Shown: positions 11,901 to 22,446 of the stretch, piece after piece | Layout: every line of letters starts with the position of its first letter | How positions within the stretch are numbered: the stretch's first letter is position 1 | DNA from: Psococerastis gibbosa | Taxonomy: Eukaryota > Arthropoda > Insecta > Psocodea > Psocidae | Reading direction: 5' to 3' | Assembly: GCA_963971405.1 (NCBI GenBank) | Contig: OZ020491.1 | Location: 31,299,019 to 31,363,018 of the forward strand | DNA: 64,000 nt | Notes under the pieces: model-generated | The model's input: only the letters and a program-made list of their open reading frames with translations | Databases searched by the model: none | Told to the model about the DNA's origin: nothing | Program-made: the position numbers and the translations under genes

Positions 11901-12254
11901 ACAACATATTTGTCGTCTTTTATTGGAATTTGAGGTAATTTCTTGACGTTTTTCTGTATGAATTATGTTTATTAATACGAAAGCACTAAATCATAACTGA
12001 GTGGTATAAAAGCAAAACGGGCAAGGCTCACTGAGCTAATTTTTTAGAAGAGCCAAATACTAGCTAATTGCTCTGTAAATGATTTCAACCCCAATCTTTC
12101 AGCTAGTTTTACCCTGAGCAATGCCAGAATCGCATCGGATAATAAATGAATTGTATAGATATCATCCAGACGATTCCCTCGGTGCCAGAAACTCAATTTC
12201 TGAAATTTGTGGACTGCTCGATTTGCACCTAAATCACTCATATGTAGCCCCCGG
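9000..12254. other. Intergenic, largely unique sequence
   Basis: No gene is supported with confidence. A short candidate first exon lies at 9872-9940 (listed separately). Several AGGCCTA motifs occur (for example about 9531 and 10,450), a common feature of invertebrate intergenic DNA. A short AGTA microsatellite is at 9100-9114. The frames of 60-70 codons in this stretch are not supported by splice signals or homology I can name. Confidence 0.5.
9872..9940 (+). CDS. Candidate small first exon, weak
   Basis: An ATG at 9872 opens a 23-codon reading frame (MLRKMSYFGYLGTSCFKLGC...) ending exactly at a good splice donor, AGG|GTAAGT, at about 9940. Two in-frame ATGs are present. No downstream exon with homology could be identified and I recognise no family. 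I list it only because the donor is strong and the following frame is intron-like. A chance match is quite possible. Confidence 0.2.
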
Positions 12255-12600
12255 CCAGTGGTGTATCCAGGGGGGGGGGGGAGTCGGTGGGGTCCGGACC
12301 CCCCAAATCGAGCAAAATAGCTAACATTTAAGATATTTATCTAAAAAAAAAAATCGCCGGGGAGGCCCTGGTCCCCATTTTTCCAGTTTTTTTAATACTG
12401 TTATCGTCTGTAAAATCAATTTTTTTTTGCCAACAAACTATTTCAGGCCTATTTTTTAAGAACAATCCCCCCCGGGGGGGGGGGGGAGGCGGACGCCAAA
12501 CGAAACACAACCACATTCGAAAATCTATCGTAAGCGGGCGAACTTTATGAAAACTGGACCCCCCCAAAAAAGAAAAAAATGGCTGCGCCACTGCCCACGG
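12255..12600. repeat. C-type interspersed repeat
   Basis: This is bounded by a phrase resembling CAGTGGTGTATCCAGGGGGG on the left and its inverse, near GGCTGCGCCACTGCC, on the right. It contains GGGGTCCGGACCCCCC and several G/C homopolymers (12,270-12,280 and 12,468-12,486). The inverted ends suggest a non-autonomous DNA element. Related pieces are near 6,970, 13,388 and 23,860. Confidence 0.45.
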
Positions 12601-12628
12601 CCCCCCTCAGGCAGCAGCCTGATCATGG

Positions 12629-12770
12629 CGATTGGTATTTATTTAATCCTGTGATTAAAACTGTAAACAAACGAATTTTGAATAGCACTTTCCATTATAA
12701 AATTATCTTGTTTACAGTTTTAATCCCAGGGTATTAAATAAATCCTGGTATTATAATCGCCATGATCAGC
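12629..12770. mobile_element. Foldback MITE, family B, copy 2
   Basis: Inverted ends TGATCATGGCGATTGGTAT and the complement of TGATCATGGCGATTATAATA. The interior is shared with the other copies (GAATAGCACTTTCCATTATA). It is the only copy here not inside repeat D, which shows that B moves or duplicates by itself. Confidence 0.75.
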
Positions 12771-12804
12771 CTGCAGAACTGAAATACTACGTTTTTATAT
12801 ACGC

Positions 12805-13028
12805 TAAGGAGGCTATTCCATCGACCTCGTTTTTCATAATGCAAGTGCATGACGTGGTAGCAGACATCATTAATAAGTCTCTGCCATATTTTAAGGAAAC
12901 TATAATGTAGATACCTATCTTATCTATTATAAATTAAGTTATAATATGGTATAGACTTATTAATGATGTCTGCTACCAGGTCATGCACTTGCGATATGAA
13001 AAACGAGGTCGGTGGAATAGCCGCCTAA
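12805..13028. mobile_element. MITE, family A, copy 3 (TAA target duplication)
   Basis: The element is 12,808-13,025 with very long TIRs: GGAGGCTATTCCATCGACCT on the left matches the complement of the right end GGCGGCTATTCCACCGACCT, and the stem continues through the GTCTGCTACC blocks. TAA is duplicated at 12,805-12,807 and 13,026-13,028, the target expected of PIF/Harbinger transposases. It is a 218-bp foldback-like element with no ORF. A further right end of this type is at about 25,097-25,108. Confidence 0.8.
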
Positions 13029-13387
13029 TGCGCATTAATGCGTCGAGTGTTCTAGAAAGTGATCCATCACTTGAGTGCCTTTTTTCGTTTTAAATTGGAC
13101 TGTAGTAGTTATTTCTCTACATGCTGTTTTCTGTATGGAAGAGGTTCATTTCCCAACCGAAAGTTAGTTACCTATCGACTATTGGCACTCAGAAACTCCA
13201 CATAATGGAGTGTCTAGTAAAGCCTACGGTATTTTTCTAAGATCATTTTTCTGGGCTGCCAAAACGCCGAGCTACGGTCAAATCATCAGAAAAATTAATA
13301 CAGTACTTGTTTTTTCGCCCGCTGTATAGTTAGTACAATAACAGTATATACTGTACTGGACATAATGGCGCTAAGACATACTGGAGC

Positions 13388-13548
13388 ATGTCCGTAGCCA
13401 AGGGAGGGTTTATGTGGTTCGAACCCCCCCGAAATGAAATAGCTTGATACTAGATAGAATCGGGTTTTGAGAGGAAAAATGAAAACCACTTTGTAATACC
13501 CAATGACATTTCTAAACCCCCCGAAAAATAATCCTGGCTACGGCCTTG
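13388..13548. repeat. C-type repeat, short form
   Basis: About 160 bp with inverted ends, TCCGTAGCCAAGGGAGG against the complement of ATCCTGGCTACGGCCTT. The interior has GTGGTTCGAACCCCCC, then AT-rich sequence, then a C run. The GTTCGAAC string superficially recalls a tRNA T-loop, but no cloverleaf can be built around it. Confidence 0.5.
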
Positions 13549-14031
13549 TACTGGAGCAATGGAATTAACATTGCGCGATTGCGGAGGGAATCCGGTACTA
13601 GCCCCTGGCCCCCCAGCCTTGAGTCGGACCGGTACTTCATGCTATGCAAGTAGATACTTTCATTAGTTGACGCTCCTTTCTAAACAATCTCATTTGGGAA
13701 CCTTTCTTCTTAGATTCATGTGATTCTGTGATTCATTACTTTAATGTTTTTACATCCAATATTTTCACTGTAATAATAGTAGTGTGTATTTAGCATGCAA
13801 AACCGTGATAAATTTGTTAAATCGGGTATTCTCAATCGTGACTGATAGTAATTTTAATTAATTAATGTATTAAAAATTATTTAGTATGACACTGACATTT
13901 AGCGATCCCCGGCCGCTAGGGTTGCCTCTTAAATGTTGAGTAGGCCTAATCATAAATTTTTATTATATTTTTAACTTGTCTATCAACAGATTTTTGAGTG
14001 ACAGCAAGTTTTACAAAGTTACTAAGGAATC

Positions 14032-14418
14032 TGTAGCTAGTCGAAGGACGATGCAATTGAATAGGCAGTGTAGACTTGAATTGGTTTGTATTGCAGTGCT
14101 TCGACTCAAGTTAGAGTAATTTAACACACAGTGGTTACAATATGAGCTGTGAGACGAGAACGATACATGCTTACAATTAATATTGAATTTGATCCAGCCT
14201 GCTTCCATATAGAAAAACCAACTCTGTGTCCACAGCTAAAGGAGCTGATGAGACACAGAGGGTAGATTAAAGATATTATTGAATAAGAGAAATAAATACG
14301 TAAAAGGAAGATTGAGGAATATTGAATTATCTGAATGTGAACAGCGCCATCTACCGGGAAAAAGGTGAAGCTGGAAGCAGACTGGTTATTACACATGTGG
14401 GACTAAGTGGTCCCCACA
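14032..14418 (-). repeat. 3' LTR of the gypsy element
   Basis: 387 bp with TG...CA ends in either orientation. It has the same length as, and no difference I can find from, the copy at 18,950-19,336. In LTRs this short, the absence of differences means recent insertion or gene conversion. Confidence 0.95.
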
Positions 14419-14431
14419 TTACCCCCCTCCT
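14419..14431 (-). promoter_or_regulatory. Polypurine tract
   Basis: On the minus strand GGAGGGGGGTAA lies directly 5' of the 3' LTR, the position and composition of a plus-strand primer for reverse transcription. It overlaps the last codons of pol. Confidence 0.85.
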
Positions 14432-17400
14432 AAGACTGGAAGTCGGAGAAATGTCGTGGAACGTGGACGTGACGACCTGAGCGAGTGGTGCGAGTCGGTG
14501 GTGTCGGCACGACGTCAGTGGCAGGAAGTGGTGAGGAGACCTTCTCCTGAGGTTTATCTTGAGCAGGATGCTGATGCGGGGGGTTGATCGTAGACTGGTG
14601 AGACGGTTCGTCTGTACTGGCATTAATGTAGGCCGGCTTGACCCTGTCCATTGACACAGTAACCGCACGACCGCGGCTTGAAATCGTAACTGTTTTGTCG
14701 GTGCGACTTAACACAGGGAATGGTCCCGCATAAGGACGTTCGAGGGAAGCACGGACGTGGTCTTGTCTCACGAAAACGTGCGTGGCCTTGGCAAGGTCTT
14801 GTGGGATGAATGTTTGATGAGCCCCGTGTCTCTTGACGCGAGTGGGGCGTAGTGAGTCGAATTTCCTTCGAAGTGAGATGAGAGTGTCCGCCGGACTCTG
14901 ATTTGAAGGAGGAGTTGTCAGCATCTGTCCTGGTAGTTTTAATGGTTCACCATAGACCAGATCTGCTGGAGAAGCTTGAAGATCTTTCTTAAGAGTGGCG
15001 CGCATGCCCAGTAAAACTAGTGGAAGGGCTTCCGTCCATTTGTCATTGGCATGACACATAATGGAGGCTTTGAGTGAGCGGTGCATACGCTCTACCATGC
15101 CGTTGGATGCAGGGTGGTAACTGGTAGTCCGTGCATGGTGAAATCCGCATAATCGGGCCAGGTCAGCAAACAAATGGCTCTCAAACTGTCGGCCGCGATC
15201 TGTAGTAATTGTCTCCGGGCACCCAAACCGGCTGATCCAGCAGGAAATGAGGGTTCTGGCGACGTTTTCGGCGGTGATGTTCACCATAGGAGCGGCTTCC
15301 GGCCATCGCGTGAAACGGTCAACGAGTGTTAACAAATACGTGTAGCCTTCCGACGGTGGTAATGGGCCTACAATGTCGAGGTGTATGTGCTGAAACCGTC
15401 GGTCAGGCTGAGTAAAGGTTCCAATCGCAGTGAGGGTGTGTCGATGTATCTTGGACAATTGACAGTTGACACACAGACGAGCCCAAGCGCGGCAATCCTT
15501 ACGGATAGAAGGCCATATGTAGCGTTGGGCAACCAGGTTAGCAGACGCTGCTATTCCTGGGTGATGTAGGCTGTGTAGGTGCTCGAAAAGTTGTCGACGT
15601 AATGGTTTGGGCACAAATGGGCGTTGTATGTCTTGACTAGAATCGCACGTAAGGACTGAATCAGAGCCCGGAATGGGAACATCAACGAGGATGAGGGACG
15701 TCTTTCTACTGGACCGAAGCTCTTTGAGTTCTCTGTCGTCTTTCTGAGCAGAAGAAAGTTGCTCAGGAGATACGGGAGTAGAGATTGCTTCGATTCTTGA
15801 GAATGCATCAGCGGCCAAGTTGTCCTGCCCAGCGATGTATTGGATGTCCGTGGTGAATTGAGAGACGAATTCCATTTGCCGCATTTGGCGAGGTGAGCAA
15901 CTTGTTTTTGGATTCTGAAAAGCGTGCGTCAACGGTTTGTGATCGGTATACACGACAAAAGCGCGCGCTTCTAGCAGGTAACGGAAATGACGAATGGCGT
16001 CGTGTACCGCAAGCAATTCGCGATCGTAGGCGGACCATGTTCGTTGGTTTTCTTTAAGTTTCTGCGAGAAGAATGCCAATGGCTGCCAATGATCGTTGAT
16101 CCGTTGTTGGACTGTAGCTCCGATACTGGTGTCTGATGCATCTGTGACTAGTGCAATCGGAGCCGTATGATCTGGATGCGCGAGTAGGGTGATGCGTGCC
16201 AGACTGTGTTTGCATGAGCTGAAAGCTTCGGTAAGCTTTGTTGTCCATGGTATCGTAGCGTTCCCTTTTACCTTGTCTCCAGATAACAACGTGTTGAGTG
16301 GTGCTTGTTCGTTGGCTGCATTTGGTAGGAACCGGCGGTAGTAGTTAATCATGCCAAGGAAACGGCGTAGATCTTTGAATGTCTTTGGAAGAGGGTATTC
16401 AGTGAGTGCCTTTACCCTGTCTGGTAGGGCTTGTGTGCCTTCTGCTGACACGAGGTAACCAAGAAAGCTGATTGACCCAACGCCGAGGGTACACTTGCTA
16501 GGATTAATGACTAGGCCATATTCTCGGAATCGTTGGAAGAGTTGACGTAGGTGTGATTCGTGCTCCTGCTTATCACTCGATGCAACCAGTACGTCGTCGA
16601 TGTATGAATATGCCCACGGGAGGTCGCGTAGGATGTTATCCATGAAGCGTTGGAAGGTTTGAGCAGCATTGCGAAGACCGAATGTCATGAATGGGAATTC
16701 GAAAAGGCCGAACGGAGTATTTATTGCTGTCTTTGGAATGTCACCATTGGAAACTGGTATCTGGGTGAATGCTTTGACCAGGTCTATTTTGCTGAATACG
16801 GTTTTTCCTCGCAATTCTGCACTGAAATCTGCGATGTGGCGGACTGGGTACGCGTCAGGAATTGTTCGAGCATTGAGCCGTCTGTAGTCCCCGCATGGGC
16901 GCCATGAATGGTCGCTTTTAGGTACTAGATGTAATGGTGAGGCCCATGGGCTGTCGGACGGACGACATACGCCGGTCTGGATCATGTCGTTGAACTCCTT
17001 TTTGGCGATAATAAACTTGTCCGGGGCCAACCGGCGTGGGCGAGCGGAGACGGGAGGTCCGTCTGTCGTTCTAATGTAGTGGACCGTGGAGTGTTTGACC
17101 TGGTCTGTGGGTTGTCTCGGCCGCGTGAGGTCGCTAAACTCCTCAATTATTACTTTTAGACTGGCCGGGGTACTGTGCGGTATTGTTAAGGTAGAAACGC
17201 TAGGTTGCTTGGAGGGGCTTTGACACAGGTTCGCCTTGCGATGCGTTGTCCCGTCGATCAGCTTTGAGTTCTGGAGATCCACCAGCAAATTAGAGGCTGC
17301 GAGAAAGTCTGCACCGATGATGGGTTGCGTGACATCGGCAATGATGAAATTCCAACGGAAACTGCGTCGTAATCCCAGGTCCAGTTGTTGAGCTGTTGTT

Positions 17401-17693
17401 CCGTACGTATTGATGATTGTGCCATTGGCGGCAGTCAGCTCGAGTTGAGTACGACGGAGCGGTAGGTTGAGATGGGCACGTGGAAAAACGCAGATGTCGG
17501 ACCCTGTGTCAATGAGATAACGTATCTTGGTGCAAGGGTCCGTGATAAGAAGGCGATGTGAGGTTTTAAGCAGGTGTGTAGTGGCGCAGGCAGGCCCTGC
17601 CTTTACTGGCTGCGATCGTCGTTTTTCGGAAATCTGCATGGCTGCTGGCACTTTCTGGCCTTCCTCCCATAGGTTTGGTGGTAAAAACACCAA
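14430..17693 (-). CDS. pol: Pol polyprotein: protease, RT, RNase H, integrase
   Basis: An open frame of 1,087 codons. It has an aspartic protease with DTGS at about residues 62-65, and a reverse transcriptase with YIDD at about 364-367 and flanking [10 protein letters not shown] and [11 protein letters not shown]. RNase H has its first Asp near 518 (VTDASD) and YTDHKPLTH near 582. The integrase zinc-binding region has HHPG near 710 and CVNC near 741, and a DDE core with D773, D832 and E868 ([27 protein letters not shown]). It ends in a GPF-like segment and [10 protein letters not shown]. All catalytic residues are present. The frame is -1 relative to gag and overlaps it by about 90 nt, so it is probably made by frameshifting and not from the first ATG at 17,693. 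A working element is plausible. Confidence 0.95.
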   Translation of the reverse strand: MVFLPPNLWEEGQKVPAAMQISEKRRSQPVKAGPACATTHLLKTSHRLLITDPCTKIRYLIDTGSDICVFPRAHLNLPLRRTQLELTAANGTIINTYGTTAQQLDLGLRRSFRWNFIIADVTQPIIGADFLAASNLLVDLQNSKLIDGTTHRKANLCQSPSKQPSVSTLTIPHSTPASLKVIIEEFSDLTRPRQPTDQVKHSTVHYIRTTDGPPVSARPRRLAPDKFIIAKKEFNDMIQTGVCRPSDSPWASPLHLVPKSDHSWRPCGDYRRLNARTIPDAYPVRHIADFSAELRGKTVFSKIDLVKAFTQIPVSNGDIPKTAINTPFGLFEFPFMTFGLRNAAQTFQRFMDNILRDLPWAYSYIDDVLVASSDKQEHESHLRQLFQRFREYGLVINPSKCTLGVGSISFLGYLVSAEGTQALPDRVKALTEYPLPKTFKDLRRFLGMINYYRRFLPNAANEQAPLNTLLSGDKVKGNATIPWTTKLTEAFSSCKHSLARITLLAHPDHTAPIALVTDASDTSIGATVQQRINDHWQPLAFFSQKLKENQRTWSAYDRELLAVHDAIRHFRYLLEARAFVVYTDHKPLTHAFQNPKTSCSPRQMRQMEFVSQFTTDIQYIAGQDNLAADAFSRIEAISTPVSPEQLSSAQKDDRELKELRSSRKTSLILVDVPIPGSDSVLTCDSSQDIQRPFVPKPLRRQLFEHLHSLHHPGIAASANLVAQRYIWPSIRKDCRAWARLCVNCQLSKIHRHTLTAIGTFTQPDRRFQHIHLDIVGPLPPSEGYTYLLTLVDRFTRWPEAAPMVNITAENVARTLISCWISRFGCPETITTDRGRQFESHLFADLARLCGFHHARTTSYHPASNGMVERMHRSLKASIMCHANDKWTEALPLVLLGMRATLKKDLQASPADLVYGEPLKLPGQMLTTPPSNQSPADTLISLRRKFDSLRPTRVKRHGAHQTFIPQDLAKATHVFVRQDHVRASLERPYAGPFPVLSRTDKTVTISSRGRAVTVSMDRVKPAYINASTDEPSHQSTINPPHQHPAQDKPQEKVSSPLPATDVVPTPPTRTTRSGRHVHVPRHFSDFQS

Positions 17694-18463
17694 GTTGGGT
17701 CTTGTTTAGGCGCTGGTGAACGGAACTGGCGCTGGAACCGTGGCTGTGTGGCACGTTGTCCGTATCTGTCGGCGAACTGTGCCTGTAGAGCCGCGACGTT
17801 CTCTGTTAACGTCTTCAATAGGTCCACAGGGGCCATTGTGCACTCAAGAATCCGGTCACGTGTTGCTGAATTGATGGTGGCCATCTTGTCGGCGAGGTTC
17901 GCGACGTCACCTAGTGACAGGTGATCATGACCGATGATTGCCAATTGTATAGCGTGCGGGAGGCGAGACGTCCAAATGGTGCGTAAAACCGAGTCTGATA
18001 TGGCTTTCTCTGCGAGGGCCCGCAATCTCCGGAGAAAAGAGCTGGGAGTTTTGTCCCCTATGTCTTCCGACATTAGTAGCTGAATGCGACTGCTTGCTGG
18101 AAGACTCATTCGTTGGATTAACTGCGTTTTTAGCTCAGTGTATGGGTTTACTGGTACTGGGGCAGCTAACAAATCTGAGATCTCGCTGAGGGTACTTTGG
18201 TCGAGCGCTGAAAGGACGTGGTAATATTTCGTCGTTTCCATTGTGACCCCAGCAAGTGCGAACTGAGCCTCCGCTTGAGTGAACCACAGTGCCGGTGACA
18301 GGTTGGCCGACTGTGTCCAGAAGGGTGGAAGCTTGACCGAGACTGCCATCGTACTAGCAGGGCCTGTCATCTTGGTTGTAGCCGTGGGTGTCGGTGTTGT
18401 GGCTGTAGCAGTTGTAGCTGTAGCGGTCGTAGCTGTAGCGGTTGTGGCTGTGGTCTGCGGCAT
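17603..18463 (-). CDS. gag: Gag polyprotein
   Basis: 286 codons from the ATG at 18,461-18,463. The N-terminus is a low-complexity Thr/Ala run (residues 3-32). The body has the capsid-like stretch [20 protein letters not shown] and a major-homology-like helical region typical of Mag/SURL-type gag. Near the C-terminus is the variant zinc knuckle [18 protein letters not shown] (C-x2-H-x9-C-x3-C), characteristic of insect Mag-like elements. It packages element RNA in cytoplasmic particles. The stop lies inside pol, leaving a short gag-pol overlap. The frame upstream is also open back to a TGA three bases before the start (18,467-18,469), see the leader repeat. Confidence 0.9.
   Translation of the reverse strand: MPQTTATTATATTATATTATATTPTPTATTKMTGPASTMAVSVKLPPFWTQSANLSPALWFTQAEAQFALAGVTMETTKYYHVLSALDQSTLSEISDLLAAPVPVNPYTELKTQLIQRMSLPASSRIQLLMSEDIGDKTPSSFLRRLRALAEKAISDSVLRTIWTSRLPHAIQLAIIGHDHLSLGDVANLADKMATINSATRDRILECTMAPVDLLKTLTENVAALQAQFADRYGQRATQPRFQRQFRSPAPKQDPTWCFYHQTYGRKARKCQQPCRFPKNDDRSQ
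17621..17627 (-). promoter_or_regulatory. Candidate -1 ribosomal frameshift heptamer
   Basis: On the minus strand the gag frame reads ...CCG AAA AAC GAC..., giving the heptamer G AAA AAC in the X XXY YYZ phase, just before the gag stop and inside the gag-pol overlap. Slipping back one base enters the pol frame. The first codon re-pairs imperfectly, so efficiency is uncertain. I have not modelled a downstream pseudoknot. Confidence 0.4.
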
Positions 18464-18466
18464 CTT

Positions 18467-18919
18467 TCAGGTTGTGGCTGTGCTGCTGCGGTGAATGTAG
18501 TAGCTGCTCCGGGGTGGTTTCCACCGCCTATGGCCGGATGAGACGTTCTGGAGGCTGGAACTGGAACTGGAACAGGCTGGAAGCTGGAACTGGCTGGAAC
18601 TGGAACTGGCTGGAACTGGAGCTGGCTGGAACTGGAGCTGGCTGGAACTGGAACTGGCTGGAACTGGAACTGGCTGGAACTGCGGCTGGAAGCTGGAACT
18701 GGAACTGGCTGGAACTGGAACTGGCTGGAACTTGGAACTGGCTGGAACTGCGGCTGGAAGCTGGAACTGGAACTGGCTGGAACTGGAACTGGCTGGAAGC
18801 TGGAACTGGCTGGAACTGGCTGGAACTGGAACTGGCTGGAACTGGAGCTGGCTGGAACTGGAACTGGCTGGAATTGGCTGGAACTGGAATTGGCTGGAAC
18901 TGGAGCTGGAATCTGGAAG
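18467..18919 (-). repeat. Minisatellite leader, open in frame with gag
   Basis: About 370 bp (18,549-18,919) of hexamer/18-mer variants of CTGGAA on the plus strand lie between the primer-binding site and gag. On the minus strand the frame is open from an ATG in the LTR (19,126) to a TGA at 18,467-18,469 and is translated as Ser/Gln/Phe/Pro/Val-rich repeats (QFQPVPVPASS-like). This frame is the gag frame: only the TGA and one codon separate it from gag's ATG. Other frames of the repeat are open on both strands, so openness alone is weak evidence for translation. Confidence 0.85.
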
Positions 18920-18931
18920 GCTGCTTGTTCC

Positions 18932-18949
18932 GTTGTCGAGGGTCACCAA
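18932..18949 (-). promoter_or_regulatory. Primer-binding site
   Basis: Immediately inside the 5' LTR the minus strand reads TTGGTGACCCTCGACAAC. Starting at TGG this has the form of a sequence complementary to a tRNA 3' end (CCA). I do not assign the tRNA species from memory. Confidence 0.75.
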
Positions 18950-19336
18950 TGTAGCTAGTCGAAGGACGATGCAATTGAATAGGCAGTGTAGACTTGAATT
19001 GGTTTGTATTGCAGTGCTTCGACTCAAGTTAGAGTAATTTAACACACAGTGGTTACAATATGAGCTGTGAGACGAGAACGATACATGCTTACAATTAATA
19101 TTGAATTTGATCCAGCCTGCTTCCATATAGAAAAACCAACTCTGTGTCCACAGCTAAAGGAGCTGATGAGACACAGAGGGTAGATTAAAGATATTATTGA
19201 ATAAGAGAAATAAATACGTAAAAGGAAGATTGAGGAATATTGAATTATCTGAATGTGAACAGCGCCATCTACCGGGAAAAAGGTGAAGCTGGAAGCAGAC
19301 TGGTTATTACACATGTGGGACTAAGTGGTCCCCACA
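18950..19336 (-). repeat. 5' LTR of the gypsy element
   Basis: 387 bp, begins TGTGGGGACC and ends TAGCTACA on the element's strand. It should contain the promoter. It has no canonical TATA box that I would stake a call on. Confidence 0.95.
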
Positions 19337-19390
19337 AATCTATTATGTTTATTTAGAGTGAGTGGTTAATTTTTAATTATTTATTATTGC

Positions 19391-20330
19391 TTTCCAATTT
19401 ATACGTAGTATAAGGAAAGCTTTGTGTTGGTCGAAATTTTCGATTCCGAGATTTCAACGGATTTACACGTTTTAAGGTCCCAGGAACCCAAAAAAGTGGT
19501 TTTTACGAAATGTCTGTCTGTCTGTCGTTCTGTCTGTCTGTGCGTTGATTTCCGGGCAAACTACTCGGTCGATTTTGATGAAATTCGGCATGTAGGTTCA
19601 CAAAAATCATACCTCGAAACATCTTTTTTTAACAAAAAGTCAATATTTATTTATTATTCTATTCATAGCTTTTTTTTACTAATTTAAAAATAGGAAGCTT
19701 ACCTTTTACTTCAGCCACCCCTAATTATTTTTACCGTTATGTATTTATTTATTTAATTTTGTAATAATTTTGTTATATTTCTGTAAAAATAATGTGGGTT
19801 ACTTGTAAGAGTGGGCCGAAAGGCCCAAAATTCGCCCACATGGAAAATAGAGACAACTTTTCTTTCCTTCTTCTTTCTTACTCACCCTTAAATTTGTTCG
19901 TTTATAATTATTTAAAGTTAATATACTCAGGTTATATTTTATAGGCTGATAATTATTTCATTCACCGTGTTACATGTATAGTAAGGTGACCATATTATAT
20001 ATATATATATATAATAATATATATAATAATAATAATATTATACTAATTTGTAAAAAAAAAATGTTTTTTTGAAAAAATGATAGGAAATTCACGCTCAAAT
20101 ACATTGCGTGCCCTGCCAGTATTGCTGTGTGGTAATGTGTTGGTCTGACCTATCTAGAAATTACCTCACTTCCAGTGACGTCAGATGGGAACCGTCCCCC
20201 CCCCCCCGAAATATCGGTAATTCAACCAAAGGAAAATTATTTACCATGAAATTATTCATTTTCATTATCTGCTAATTTTGATAAATTGGAAAGCATGTTC
20301 GAGTAAACTCGGACCGGTTCTTTTATTTTA
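19391..20330 (-). repeat. Family D copy, reversed, split
   Basis: 19,391-19,620 is the terminal block, from GCTTTCCAATTTATACG through the GTCT microsatellite to the CATACCTCG border. 20,060-20,330 is the 5' block ending in the reverse of AACCGGTCCGAG. Between them is AT-rich DNA with an (AT)n run at 19,998-20,030. Confidence 0.7.
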
Positions 20331-20364
20331 TTTTGTTTTTACTTGTTTTTTTAATGTCAGTTAT

Positions 20365-20532
20365 TATTATTATTAACTCCCATTGACCAGCCATCTTTTT
20401 ATACCAGCTTTTAACTCACCCATCTGTTTAAATTTTTTCATTTGTGGAGGAAGTTCATTAAATATCTTTGGTAAAAGTACTTTGTTTAATCTCTCTCCGT
20501 ATTTGTTATATGTTATCTCAAACTTAAGCTTT
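20365..20532 (-). pseudogene. LINE C-terminal fragment (same family as 21.45 kb)
   Basis: On the minus strand this encodes the tail seen more fully at 21,451-21,738 (YNKYGERLNKVL, then a PPQMKKF-like end). It is cut at 20,532 by the border of the next family D copy. The arrangement D-LINE-D-LINE suggests a tandem duplication of about 1.1 kb. Confidence 0.6.
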
Positions 20533-20539
20533 TTTGGGT

Positions 20540-21390
20540 TTTGCTTTCCAATTTATGCGTAGTATAAGGAAAGCTTTGTGACGGTCGAAATTTTCGATTC
20601 TGAGATTTCAACGGATTTACACGTTTTAAGGTCCCAGGAACCAAAAAAAGTGGTTTTTACGAAATGTCTGTCTGTCTGTCTGTCTGTGCGTCGATTTCCG
20701 GGCAAACTACTCGGTCGATTTTGATGAAATTCGGCATGTAGGTTCACAAAAATCATACCTCGGGATCATTTATTTTTATTTTGGGCTAACTTAATTTGGG
20801 GGGGGGGGGGAGTTTATTCTCAAAAAACTCCAAAAAACGTCTAAAAAAATTATTTCTCAAAAACGGCTCCAACGATTTCTTTTAAATTCACATATATTGT
20901 AGTCGTTATTAATGTTAACAAAATGCAGGGGGTCGCTTGCCCCCTGATAGTTTGCTTCTGGGGGTAAAAAAATAACTAAATTTTCATGAAAAATGATTAA
21001 AAAATAATTTTTCTGCGAAACCTTTCTATCGATTATTTCTACCTTCAGGCATGTTTTAGGTGTTAAATTGAGTAACGAAACCGGACAGGTTGCTTTCCCA
21101 AAAAACCATTTGGTTTTGTGCAAAAATTTTGTTTTTTGAAAAAATGATAGAAAATTCACGCTTAAATGCATTGTGTGCCCTGCCATTATTGCTGTGTGAT
21201 GTGTTGGTCTGACCTATCTAGAAATTACCTCACTTCCAATGACGTCAGATGGGAACCGCCCCCCCCCCCCCCCCGAAATATCGGAAATTTAACCATAGGA
21301 AAATTATTTACCATGAAATTATTCATTTTCTTTATCTGCTAATTTTGATAAATTGGAAAGCATGTTCGAGTAAACTCGGACCGGTTCTTT
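20540..21390 (-). repeat. Family D, near full length, reversed
   Basis: All blocks of the family are present in order, from GCTTTCCAATTTATGCG at 20,542 to the reverse of AACCGGTCCGAG at about 21,375-21,387. It includes the GTCT microsatellite (20,665-20,688), a G run (20,800-20,809) and a C run (21,259-21,274). At about 850 bp it is one of the best copies for building a consensus. Confidence 0.85.
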
Positions 21391-21450
21391 TATTTTATTT
21401 TTATTTTTATTTTGTTTTTACTTGTTTTTTAATGTCAGTTTTTATTATTA

Positions 21451-21738
21451 TTAACTCCAATTGACCAGCCATCTTTTTATACCCGCTTTTAACTCACCCA
21501 TCTGTTTAAATTTTTTCATTTGTGGAGGAAGTTCATTAAATATCTTTGGTATAAGTACTTTGTTTAATCTCTCTCCGTATTTGTTATATGTTATCTCAAA
21601 CTTAAGCTTTTTTGGGTTTCTTGTATTGTACTTCCCTTTATCATCTATTTGGTGTTCGTTTTTAAAATAGTTATCTCTTATTAATTTATACTTGAATAGT
21701 TTCGTTATTGGCAGAATGTTAGCATGTTTGAATTTTTC
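21451..21738 (-). pseudogene. LINE ORF2 C-terminus (CR1/L2-like), fragment
   Basis: Open from at least 21,738 to the TAA at 21,451. It contains KYNTRNPKKLKFEITYNKYG followed by an ERLNKVLIPKIFNELP segment, the standard end of CR1/L2-type LINE proteins. No RT domain is upstream; a TAA microsatellite (21,820-21,840) lies 5' of it. The LINE tail is joined to a family D copy in the same way at 20.37 kb, so D may be the 3' UTR of this LINE or an independent element that hitchhiked with it. Confidence 0.65.
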
Positions 21739-21964
21739 TTTGTCTTGTTTTATTTGATAACATGTTTTTTATTATACGCTTATATATCATTTCTAGTTTG
21801 TAGGTGTATGTGTTTGAAAATAATAATAATAATAATAATAACGATTGGTGTGGCAGTCCCGAGAAAGGAGTTCAAGTACTACGGCCGATTGTTGCTAGTA
21901 AAGGTTACATGTAATAACGAAAGGTAAAGGAGCATTTCTGCTTATTTACCGGCTGTTTTTAACG

Positions 21965-22446
21965 GCTCTACGATCCGGATCGATATTTCCTGCAAAAATG
22001 GACTGTACAAAAAAGCATAGTGGGGGTACCCCGATTCCGATTGGCTCTAATGCGTTCCACCTTGCCTGTAATAATTTGGCTTGGCTCACTGGAACAAATC
22101 AGCCGTGAACAGGGCCATGTCATTGAATATATAACACTATAGAAAGGTCCCTGCATTTACGATTCCATTCTATAGAAACGCGAACTAAGATGATACTTGG
22201 CAGCGAACTGTTGCTCAACGCAAGTACCACCCGCGGAGCTTCATACCTGGGTCCAGCTAGGGGTTGCAAGTCACATTGTACACTTCCTTATCCCTGTTTC
22301 AGAACAGGGCCAGGTACAGCATTTACTCATTTAGAAAGCACTGAGCAGTTCACGGGCCTCGTTCATTTATACTTAAATGTTTCAAGATAATTAATTATAA
22401 GTCCAATACGTGCATTACTGTGTGTGCTTTTTTCTTTACATCTCTA
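21965..22446. other. Intergenic, no feature recognised
   Basis: Moderately GC-balanced sequence without a convincing ORF or repeat relation to the rest of the window. A short match (attgaatatataacactat, reversed near 26,495) suggests an element end shared with 26.5 kb. Confidence 0.4.

Larger units (their letters stand above)
14028..19340 (-). mobile_element. Full-length Ty3/gypsy LTR retrotransposon (Mag-like)
   Basis: A complete element on the minus strand. Order from its 5' end: 5' LTR (18,950-19,336), primer-binding site, minisatellite leader, gag, pol with protease-RT-RNase H-integrase, polypurine tract, 3' LTR (14,032-14,418). AATC is duplicated on both sides (14,028-14,031 and 19,337-19,340). 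The two 387-bp LTRs appear identical by eye, and both main frames are open, so the insertion is probably recent. The RT-before-integrase order and the gag knuckle form support the gypsy group, Mag-like lineage. There is no env-like gene. Confidence 0.95.

Noticed and set aside
13410-13430. tRNA-like T-loop string GTTCGAAC
   Set aside because: No acceptor or anticodon stems can be formed around it, and it belongs to a C-type repeat.
15381-16907. Plus-strand ORFs across pol
   Set aside because: Antisense shadows of the retrotransposon pol gene.
18442-19037. Long plus-strand frames rich in Trp/Asn/Leu/Gly
   Set aside because: They are translations of the CTGGAA minisatellite in the retrotransposon leader, open in several frames on both strands because of the repeat.
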